Positions 55,022 to 64,000 of a stretch of 64,000 bases of DNA are shown here, one piece after another. How positions within the stretch are numbered: position 1 is the first letter of the stretch; the number at the start of each line of letters is the position of its first letter. This DNA is from Eleginops maclovinus (Eukaryota > Chordata > Actinopteri > Perciformes > Eleginopidae): NCBI RefSeq assembly GCF_036324505.1, contig NC_086360.1:13634293-13698292 (forward strand). Reading direction: 5' to 3'. The notes below the pieces were generated by a model, which saw nothing but the letters and a program-made list of their open reading frames with translations, was not told where the DNA came from and ran no database searches. The position numbers and the translations under genes were made by a program.

Positions 55022-55074
55022 TGTGTCTGTGTCTGTGTCTGTGTCTGTGTCTGTGTCTGTGTCTGTGTCTGTGT
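54955..55074 (+). repeat. compound (GT)33 / (CTGTGT)9 repeat
   Basis: A perfect GT array (54955-55020) passes directly into nine perfect CTGTGT hexamers (55021-55074), then TG-rich sequence to about 55090. Confidence 0.97.
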
Positions 55075-55229
55075 GTGGATGTGTGTGTGAAATTATTGTT
55101 GCATTATTGAGTAAACAGCAGACATGTGGTGGGAAGGTTATGGTCATACCTTACCAGCCTTCTTTCAATCAAAAAACATGGAGTTTGGTGAAATCCTCAC
55201 AGGAGCACATTGCGTTATCAACCTCTTCC

Positions 55230-55231
<2 letters not shown>

Positions 55232-55323
<92 letters not shown>
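55232..55323 (+). repeat. (AC)n microsatellite, 92 bp
   Basis: A perfect AC array on the same strand as, and complementary to, the GT array about 160 bp upstream. Confidence 0.98.
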
Positions 55324-55325
<2 letters not shown>

Positions 55326-55432
55326 TATTGATGCCATAATGATATTTACTGCATTGGTTCAGGGGCTGAAAGTGTATGTGTGTCAGACTGGATTTGTCTG
55401 GATCACCTGTGGGGATATTGGAATTTAAAATG

Positions 55433-55435
<3 letters not shown>

Positions 55436-55464
<29 letters not shown>
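55436..55464 (+). repeat. short (TG)n microsatellite
   Basis: About 14 TG units between the 55232 and 55843 arrays. Confidence 0.95.
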
Positions 55465-55467
<3 letters not shown>

Positions 55468-55842
55468 TTGCAGCATACAGCGGCTGTGTTGTTGGCTTGT
55501 GTATTAAGCAGAGGCTGCAGGGAGGTAAAAGGCCGAGGCGGACAGTCTTGCATGCTTGCTGCTCTGATGCTGCACCATCCCACCCCCTCCCCAAAGCAGT
55601 AATTTTTATTTTCTTTAAAGATCCATCAAAAGTAGCAGAGGGCAGTTTCCATTGCCCTTCCTCCTGGACCTGCAGACCTGTGTGTTTGCGTGTATTGTGT
55701 ACTTGCTTCTTAAGGAGCAAATAAAAGCCTCCAGTCCAGTCATAAGCCGCTTTATTGTTACACTTTACAGTCACACAGTTTGGCGCAGTGAGGAGGAGAG
55801 GTAGAAACTGGCTGGGTGGTCGTCACAAAGTGAGTGAAGGAG

Positions 55843-55852
55843 GTGTGTGTGT

Positions 55853-55907
<55 letters not shown>

Positions 55908-55923
55908 GTGAGTGTGTGTGTGT
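55843..55923 (+). repeat. (GT)n microsatellite, imperfect
   Basis: A GT array interrupted by single A bases near 55857 and 55911. Confidence 0.95.
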
Positions 55924-58900
55924 TAGTGTTTCCATGGGCCCAGTCCTGTCTGCTTTACCCGCAGCTTGCCAAACTGTGATAATGTGTTTCCAGTACAAAC
56001 TGTGTCAAGATACCAGAATTCTGACTTCATATGTTTTATATAGAAAATAAAGTCATGGGAGGAGTTAAACATCATCCATAAAACAAGAGGAATTAATTAT
56101 TGTACCATAGTGTTTTCATAGATTTAATATTCAACCAGGACCGGAGAAACTCTTAGTTAAGACCACCTTAAAAGTTGACATCTCCCCAGTGTCTGCAATG
56201 TCACTTAACACAAAAAAAAGTTAAACCTTTGCAGATATGTACAATCATTACAGTAGAGTGTTACACTGTGTCTTATCAAAATGCTCGGAGGGAATTTAAG
56301 TTCCGTCTCACAAACAGTGATGCAGTGCCTTAATTCTACATCAATTCAACATGAATAATTAGTGGAAAAACACAGCTCTGTAAAGGACAAACTGGTAGAG
56401 TTGTGCAGATGCAGGTTGTGGTTCTTCACAGCATGGCTCAGTGTAACTAACCTCATTGTGTTTGATGAGGTAAGAGATAAGACACATCAAGTTGACAGTG
56501 GAATCTGAGGCATGAATGTGTGTGACTCTCTTGGATTATCAATTTATGTTTCCTGTCAACCTCTTCTTTAAAAAAAAATGTTGTATTAAAAAGATCTTCA
56601 AAACTGTTTTAAAATTATGTCAACACTCAAGTGGTACGTCTGAAAGTATATTGGTTTAAAAAGTACGATTTTAAATGTTATTGTTTTCTACAGACAGACT
56701 TTTGGTGTATCTCTGCAGTTAAATTGGTTTATTTGGCTTGAAGTTCAAAGAGTCAAAGGTCATCAGGGTTACTGCCATTTGGAAAGCTAACACACAGACA
56801 TAAAAATACACAGACACACACACACACACTTGTTGTCACAGTGAAGACCAGAATGACTCACATTAACTCACCGAGTGCACAGCTGGGTCAGCTTTTGTGT
56901 GCGTGTTTCAAACTGATGACAGTGTGTTGTGAGCAGGTAAACAGGCAGAGGAAATGACCCCTTATTTTCAGGATCAATTTGTCCCCCTAAAAGGTGCAAT
57001 TTGAGAGATAGAGCTCCTTGGGAGGTAAAGCACTTCAGTCATTTTTTCGTCCCTTCTTCTGTATTTCTCCTGCTCTCCTCATATTTTTAAGATAAAATAA
57101 AATAATAAAGCCTGTGTCCTCTGGCTCCCCTTATCTTCCCCAGTAATGGCCAAAAACAGCGTCCCAGTGTAAGAAAAGCTGCTATGAGGACCAAATATGG
57201 GCTCCCATCGTCACAGTCTGACAGGCAGATTGTGACAGTAGGACGCCTATTTTTTGTTCACCCTCATTCGTTGTGGAGACGGGATGTGATGTGTGCTGCA
57301 TGTGGCCACTGTTGGCCCTGTTATTTCAGCAATGATAGCAGACCAATGTGCGATTGTGTTTTTCAAATGTCATAGCATTTCAAAATGGGGAGCGGGTCCT
57401 GATCAAAGTGGAACAGCAGAGCAAATGATGGCGCTCACTTTGGAGAACCAAGTTGAAAACACACTGTCAAAGTGAAATAGTTTGCGTCCTTTTTTAATCT
57501 ATTGCAGAAACATGTTGCTTTTGTATTGTGCGCATGGTGTAGTTGTTATTCTGTGTTTGTTCTGTGTTGTGTCTGTGTTTAGAGATTCTTTTATCCCTAG
57601 AGATATTTTGCCCAGTGGAGACTGTGGACTTAATAGTATACTCTTTCATTTGTCTAATACATTTTTATTTTATTGTACCTTATTTGCCAGAAATAAGGAG
57701 ATTAAACATGTTTTTCTTCTGTTTGTATGTGTGTGCTGCAATAAAGTTTGCGGTGACGCCTCCTCAGTGGTTTTGGTCAAATTCAGCATCTATTCTGCTA
57801 ACATTAATCCTGCTGCCGGTCACACAGCCTGTGGTGACATGCAGATTTATGTGTTCCCCCTCCGTCTATGTCTGTGTATGTACAGTATGTGTTTGTGAGT
57901 AAGCTCTGGTCAGTCGGCCAGTAGTCTTCACTGAAAGCAGATGCATGGAATAAGTGAGTCATTTCTTTTGAGTTATGTTTTGTTGGAAGTTGGGCATTTC
58001 CCAAAAGCCCTGGTCTTTTCTTTTCTTTTATTTCTCTCTTTCTTCTTCTCTTAGTTTTTCCAACAGCTTAATCTAATTCGGGGAATCAATATTCATACCC
58101 TTTTTTCTTCTTTGCTTTTTTCTTCGGGCCAACATTCCCTGCATATCCACCACTCATGAGCATCACAAATCACAGCCCAAATTGGCTGTTCTACATTTCT
58201 GTCCCCTCTCACACAGTCATAGGACTACATGAGGGATGACCAGGGGCCCTCTCTGACTTTCAGGAGCTTATAATGTAGGAAATAATTGGAGAAGCATTCT
58301 CTCAGAAACACACCTTCTCTAAAACTGTGAGGTGTGTGTATTTGGAGGCGTTTGCATTGGAAGCTTATTCCAAATAGCCTCTGTCGCAGCCAGCTGGCAG
58401 ATCCCACATTGCCTGGAGAAGTGTTAAACCATGAAATCATATGAGTAACATGAACACATAATTATGATGAACGACACGTCAAATGACACTTGGTTGCTTA
58501 GCCACAGTGAGGAAGATGACCAGGGCCCACATGTGTCAAACTTCTGAGAATCTGAAGAGCGAGTAAAAGCGAGAGTTAAAAGACTGAGGAACATTTACCA
58601 AGTGCTTTTCTCCTACTCAAAGTAAAGTCAAGGAGTTACACTTCAAGATCAAATCATCACATGTAGGCTCACAAAGGTATGACCAATCAGGCAAGAATAA
58701 TTTCACCCATTACAAATGTCCATTCTATTAAAGGAGCGGTACACCTTTACGTTCAAATATTCTGTAAAGCCCAACCTATATTAACATTTTATTTAGTTTT
58801 ATTCATTTGTAATCTGTTAAATCTCCATGAACAATTAATGCTTAAAACTAACAACTTAACAGGTTGCTACTGTAGCAAAAATTCCTACTAGCTAGTGTTT

Positions 58901-61375
58901 ATACTTTTGACAAGAATAGATATTTGTTGACGACCCTGAGAGAACTTACATGAATCTGTATTGGTACATGGCTTTCACTGCAGACACTTGCCATTTACAT
59001 TGCCGTTATCAGGTTATTTTGAGTTAAAATTTCTAAATATGTTACAATTATAGATCTTTAATTTTCCTGATAAACCATGTTTAACTCTCTACAAGAAAAG
59101 ATAATAAAGGACGTTATTTGCTTATTATTAAATGCTTTAAACCTTATTGTTTCTGTTTCATAAATCCTATAAGAAAATGCTACAAATGTACAATAAAAAA
59201 TAAATTAAAAACATCGGGTTTTGTTCATGTATAAGAGATCCTTATTTCCTTACTGTGCGTGCATTTTCGACACAAATAGGGACTGCCGTCAGCTGACTGT
59301 TGCTGCTGAAAAAAAAGTATAAAGACATACTTATGGTTTCTGCTGGGTACAAATCCTCCAACTGACCCCACTAGCTCTGAGTTCAGCACAAAGGTTCATC
59401 TCTGTGAGAGAGTGTTTACATCTATTGTATAACCTCACTACTCATCGGTTTCCTCTAGCAAACTGTTTTTAGGGTCCTTCTCTTTTTTTATTTAGATTTT
59501 GTTGGATGTTTCTGAATATCGATGAAAATGTCACAGAGCCCAAACCAGCGACCGTCAGACATTTGTCCTTGTCTTGTTTCACCACCACCTGTCTCTCCAG
59601 ATATAAGGAGAGGTGCTGAGGGGCCTTCCCCTGTCCTTGTCACTTCTCTTTCTGTACAGTTGTATTTTCGCACAGACAGTAAGAGGATCTTCAATTTTCG
59701 TATCGCTTCCATACTATACTACTGTATATTTATTTTTTCTCCCTCCAGTGTTGAGCTCATTGCCAGATTGTGCAAGGCGGTCACATGATTTGTAAATTAA
59801 AAACCCCCGACATTTTTTATTTACACAGGCCTGCGCTGTTGGAGCAGATTGGCTGTCAGCAGAGATTACAGTCCTGCTTAGCAGAGTGAATACACAAGGA
59901 GAGCCGGTGTTGCCCTGTTGTCAGACATGATGGTAGGAAAAGGTGCGGGAAAAACCAACAAGGTGTAATGGAGGAATAGTGATTAGGTACGGCAAATGCA
60001 CACGTATGCATGTAGCAGATTTCCAATTCATTTCTCTCTGTTATGTCTTTCATCAGGCACTTATTCTCTTTGCCTCTGTCTCTTTTTCACACTTCATCTC
60101 TCTTCCAGTTATCGTTCTGTGTTTCTTCTCCTGTTTTCCCTCTTCCTTTCTTCCTCTCTGCCTGTCACACACACAAACACTGAAGTGATTATTTCTGGCA
60201 GGTTGGGTGTGAAAGTGTGCTATGATAAACATGCTGCCTTGGTTATTAATTTTGAGTAATGGCAGCGTCAAACTCCAGTGCCTTGATAAGTATCAGAGAT
60301 GGAGGAACATTGTGGCGCGGCGCAGAGACACAATGAAAGCAAGCAGCTGGAGCTTATGGGCTACAGCAGCGTGAGAGCTGCTGTTGAATTCAGGCACAGA
60401 TCCAAGGCCAGCAATGTACTGCTCCTACCTGTGTATGTCAAACCCTTAACCAACGGAAATGTGTGGCATAAAAAAGTAAAATATGTTGATGTTGCTGTAC
60501 GATTCATTCTGCTTGCCTCACAACTCTGCTGCTCCAAAGTGTTAAGTTTGATTGGATTGCTTTCGTTTCTGGAAGTCATAAGACTTTATTTGTGATATGC
60601 TGTCACTGACAACTAAACAGCTGGTGTTTTGAAAGGGGCTTTACGTACTCTTTGACTCTAATCACCCTCTTTCAGTGACTTGCAGCACCAACAGTTCTTA
60701 AGTGCAGGTCACGGTGGCAATGTTTAAAAAAAAAAGAAAGATCTACAGTAAAGCCCAAGGTACAGCAAAAACAAACCTAAATGTCTGGTGAGGAGGCAGC
60801 ATTTAGCACAGCATTGTAAGATTGTATTAATTTAATTCTTCTCTCAGCCATGCTAATATGACCTTTGAGCTAGATGTTCAGGTTCTGATAGCATTATTTC
60901 AGCATTGTTGTGGAGTGCTGCTTCTTTAATGCTGGATTCGAGAACAGTACCACTCTCAATCTGAACAATGATGTATCTCAGCAGCGTTTAAATTACCTCG
61001 TGGAACGTCCAAATGTAATCATTGTATGGGAAACCCAGCATCTCACAGCTGTGGAACCACATTAGACACGGACCTTGAAGCGCTAAAATCTCATAAAGTG
61101 ACTCATGAGCCTGACACTGAAATTGAGCTAAAATCCATGCTAACAAAATTGTTAACCCTTGACATCATCATTATTGGTCCCATTTTCATCAAACATGTTT
61201 TTCCAGTTGTTATTTTTTTTCGCATGTGTAGGTTTACCCTCATGCTCAGAAAGTTATCACTTCTTCAGGCTATTAAAAGACAATGGAGAAAATTATGTAA
61301 AACATGCCATTGGATTTTTTGTGCAGTGATGCCAAATATATGCATCTTCCAATAGCTCTGCGCTTAAGGTGACAA

Positions 61376-61446
61376 GATAAGATAAGATAAGATAAGGTAA
61401 GATAAGATAAGATAAGATAAGATAAGGTAAGATAAGGTAAAATAAG
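61376..61446 (+). repeat. (GATAA)n pentanucleotide tail of the LINE
   Basis: About 14 GATAA units, some changed to GGTAA. On the element's own strand this is a (TTATC)n tail directly after the 3' UTR, so it is best read as the LINE's 3' end rather than an independent microsatellite. Confidence 0.9.
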
Positions 61447-61724
61447 ATGTACCTTTTTTAATCCCTGTGTGGAAATTCAGTAGTTAAAGCAGCAACAGAG
61501 TAAGAATTAAAAACAGGACAGTGTGGTTCACACAGGATAATAAAGCCAAAATAAAATGATGTGCAGCTAAGTGTCTGTTAAGAAAAAAAAACTGAATTAA
61601 GGACTTCAATGAACATATATACATTTTGTATCTGGATTGTTAAATGTATTTACTGATTGATATGGGTAAAAGTTATTGTGCAAAAGTGCAGGCTTGATGT
61701 GCAGTCCGGGTTATTGTCAGTGAG

Positions 61725-62135
61725 TCACATGGTCAACCCCTTGTTGTGCAACCTGATGGCTACAGGCACAAAGGAGTTTCCCAGGCGCTTAGTTCTGTGC
61801 TGAGGTGGGATGAATCTGTGGCTGACCATACTCCTCATCTTCACTAGCTCTGCATGGAGGGGGTGGGAGGGGTTATCCAGGATACTGTCCAGTTTCCTCC
61901 TCGTCCTCCCCTCAGCCACCTCCTCCAGATTGTCAAGTTTAACTCCAACTACAGAGCTAGCCTTCCTCACGAGCTCGTTCAGCCTGTCAGCATCCCTTTT
62001 GTTGGTGTTTCCCCCCCATCACACCACGGCAAAGAAGAGCACACTGGCCACCACAGACTGGTAGAACGTCTGCAGCAGCCTCGTGCACACGTTGAAGGAC
62101 CTGAGCCTCCTTAGGAAGAACAGCTTGCTGCTAAA
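61725..62135 (-). pseudogene. LINE reverse-transcriptase ORF, C-terminal fragment with in-frame stop
   Basis: The fragment reads LFFLRRLRSFNVCTRLLQTF, then a segment equivalent to YQSVVAS-LFFAVV, then a stop, then WGGNTNKRDADRLNELVRKA, and later SILDNPSHPLH and FVPVAIRLHNK before a natural TGA at 61725. These are well-known C-terminal signatures of fish LINE ORF2 proteins, downstream of the catalytic RT motifs. The frame is continuous on both sides of a TGA at 62019-62021, in the position where related elements usually have Cys in VVCWGG. The catalytic RT and endonuclease domains are missing, so the copy cannot be autonomous. Confidence 0.85.
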
Positions 62136-62578
62136 CTTTTCCCATTTGATTTTGCCTCTGATGCTATTGTATGTTTTTGTTTTTAGACTTGGTCTCATTT
62201 TTATGCTTTTATCCAATTCCTTAGTTCTTTTGGATTGATGTTTTTTTCTTATAATAATTCCACTCTGGAGGTTACATTTCGGCTGAGTGGAATATTGAGC
62301 AGAAATCTGTGTTTAGGGTCGTTTGATTTATCTGTTTCATCAGAAAAATATTGAAACATTCTTACATGGTTTTATGACCTAACTTCATGGGATTTTTCCC
62401 CCCAGAAAAGACGAAGGCATTTTTATCTCTACTGTCTGACTTAGTTGCAAAACCTTTCCTTGCTTGCTCAACACAATCATTACTTATTTGTTTTTATTGA
62501 AGATTTAATACAGTATCAATCAGTCCTGCTTTATGGTTTGTCTACCAGCCAAAGACATTCTGTGTATCTTTGTACACA

Positions 62579-62903
62579 TAGATAGATAGAATCGGAGGAT
62601 GAAACCCTCTTTATTTGTCACATGCATGCACACAGCAGAGCACACACAGTGAAATTAGTCCTCTGCATTTAACCCATCCTAGTACTAGGAGCAGTGGGCA
62701 GCTATCGTGCAGCGCCCGGGGAGCAATGGGGAGGGGGGATTGGAGGTGTCCGGTGCCTTGCTCAAGGGCACCACAGCAGGGCATAGGAGGTGAACTGGGA
62801 CCTCTCCAAGTAGCAGTCCACCTTCCATATTTCAAGTCTGTTCGGGGACTTGAACCGGCGACCCTACGATTCCCAGTCCAAGCCCCTACTGACTGAGCCA
62901 CTG
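62579..62903 (-). mobile_element. tRNA-derived SINE, copy 2
   Basis: Read on the minus strand this copy is about 90% identical to the copy at 24940-25259 over its whole length. It has the tRNA-like A and B boxes (TGGCTCAGTCAG, GGTTCAAGTCC), the same body and the same 3' tail ending in TCTA repeats. It keeps the five bases missing between the boxes in copy 1, so it is closer to the presumed full-length form (325 bp). Its open frame in either direction is a by-product of the SINE sequence, not a gene. It is antisense to fbxl17. Confidence 0.9.
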
Positions 62904-64000
62904 CTGGACATGCATGGGTACTTTGGTTTATAGCCAAATTGGTATCTGCCAAAGCATATTGTATTTTCTTGAAGCTTTCCTGTGAATGTGAGCTTAATCA
63001 CTTATTGCCTTTAAGGTTCTGTGTGTGTTAGTCTCACTTATGGAGCCTCACCCTGAGAAAAGTGTACAGCGAGTGGCGTGTGTTCACCGGCAGCTGGGTG
63101 TGTGGGTCCTGTGTTAAAGTGATTTGAGTCACTTAGAATCAGCGTGTCAGAAAGGAAGCGGGTTGCGTAATTGCACAGAAATCGTCTTTTGAAGTGCTTC
63201 GTTGGCCAAAAAAAGAAGAAGCTGTGGACTGAAGATTGAGACACTTCCACTGTTGACGAGGATGGGCTTCAGCACTCCATGTTATGTGGCTAAAGGGAGC
63301 CTCTGAGACTTCAAATTAAATTCAGACAGAGGATTCTTTCCCTGCATAAGATGGCAAATCTCTACTGTATGTCCATTTTACAACACACTTTCATTGTGTT
63401 TCAGAGTTCTCTATTACATTTGGCACAAAATGGTGCAAATCAAAGCCGGTGCTGTTGGATTGAGTCTAAAACAACTATGTAGAGGTGGTAAGTTTATGAG
63501 TAGTTCTATTTTTGAGCAAGTAGACTGGTCAGAAGTGGTCAGGTTATCAGTGCCTTAGTTCAGGTTGTTGGTTGTAAATATGTTTGGCTTACAGGTGGTA
63601 CACAGTAGGGGCTGAGGCTTATTATGGTTATCCATACCGTAGGGTCAGGAAGTTGCCAGTATAATCTAAATAGTAAAGACACCACGGGGCGCGACTGCCC
63701 TTGTTTCACTATGCTGGAGACCTGGCATTTGGCCTGTGTTTGAGAAACAAAGCTGTAATTTTCTCTTCATCTGCTCTCTATGGGTTTTGGACGACTGGGT
63801 CAAATGAATAAAACAAAAGCCATGTTAAAAATTATTCTTTTATATGCTCATCCTTTTATTCCTTATTTCTTTATCATCAAATGAGCACATGTCCTCATGC
63901 CCTTGTTCTATCCCTCAAGCACTTTATGTATTATTGCCCTGTTCTTTTTTTGTATAGCTGTGCTGCTTTATTGAAAACAACCTTTCCCTTCCTTCCTTCC

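Larger units (their letters stand above)
61374..62135 (-). mobile_element. 5'-truncated LINE (L2/Rex1-like) 3' end
   Basis: On the minus strand this holds the last part of a non-LTR retrotransposon reverse-transcriptase ORF, a 3' UTR of about 350 bp and a terminal pentanucleotide tail of TTATC units, seen on the + strand as GATAA repeats at 61376-61446. Tails of short tandem repeats following a motif like CACAGGGATTAA are typical of fish L2/Rex1-type (CR1-group) LINEs. The 5' end at about 62135 is where recognisable homology stops, which fits the common 5' truncation at insertion. The exact clade is an inference from memory of family features. Confidence 0.85.
53629..64000 (+). other. fbxl17 intron downstream of exon B (5' part)
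   Basis: This is the start of the intron after exon B; the next exon is not in the window. The first 2.3 kb hold a cluster of dinucleotide arrays (54955-55923). A 5'-truncated LINE lies at 61374-62135 and a SINE at 62579-62903, both on the minus strand. Between 56 and 61 kb I see only unremarkable AT-leaning sequence. An open frame at 60299-60595 has no recognisable domain and is treated as non-coding. The last bases begin a (CCTT)n run that the window edge cuts. Confidence 0.75.

Noticed and set aside
54926..55331. CRISPR-like regular repeats
   Set aside because: These are microsatellites in a vertebrate intron, with no spacers between repeats.
57482..57902. Overlapping 138- and 119-codon plus ORFs
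   Set aside because: Two frames are open in the same TG- and T-rich sequence; both peptides are Cys/Val/Phe-rich and unlike real proteins.
62611..62952. 113-codon minus ORF and its partner at 25003-25224
   Set aside because: Both are readings through the two SINE copies, not a conserved gene.
53629..64000. Next fbxl17 exon (expected to continue Cys-Val-Glu)
   Set aside because: No acceptor followed by matching coding sequence was found by eye; it probably lies beyond 64000.

Overview
The window looks like intronic DNA of a vertebrate, most likely a ray-finned (teleost) fish. The grounds are two exons with vertebrate-type splice sites in tens of kilobases of non-coding sequence, AT-leaning CpG-poor composition, very long (TG)n/(CA)n microsatellites, a tRNA-derived SINE and a LINE 3' end of a kind common in fish. 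There are no bacterial-type genes, operons, CRISPR arrays or rRNA genes.

The only protein-coding gene I can support is fbxl17 (F-box and leucine-rich repeat protein 17), on the + strand. Two internal exons are readable: exon A at 43646-43753 (36 codons, phase 0/0) and exon B at 53498-53628 (131 nt, phase 0/2). They are consecutive in the protein and encode leucine-rich repeats from the C-terminal half of the F-box protein. The rest is the 3' part of a very large upstream intron (1-43645), the complete intron between them (43754-53497) and the 5' part of the next intron (53629-64000). I searched by eye for the preceding and following fbxl17 exons and did not find them, so they probably lie outside.

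Mobile DNA is sparse. There are two copies of one tRNA-derived SINE, at 24940-25259 (+) and 62579-62903 (-), in opposite orientation on either side of both exons. There is also a 5'-truncated L2/Rex1-like LINE 3' end at about 61374-62135 (-), with one in-frame stop and a (TTATC)n tail. Long dinucleotide arrays occur at 3551, 26015, 29054, 40997, 47929, 48814, 51943, 54955, 55232 and 55843; four of the tracts sit within 1 kb just downstream of exon B.

I see no clear new multi-gene system. The better leads are (i) the inverted SINE pair around the two exons, (ii) the complementary GT/AC tracts downstream of exon B, (iii) a diverged tandem duplication at 36105-36426, (iv) a structured hairpin cluster at 36833-36891, (v) several enhancer-like intronic blocks (around 27.0, 28.6, 33.1, 38.4 and 46.3 kb), and (vi) an unexplained minus-strand ORF at 34731-35051 that starts in a strong Kozak context. 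All intronic regulatory calls are inferences from motif content only.
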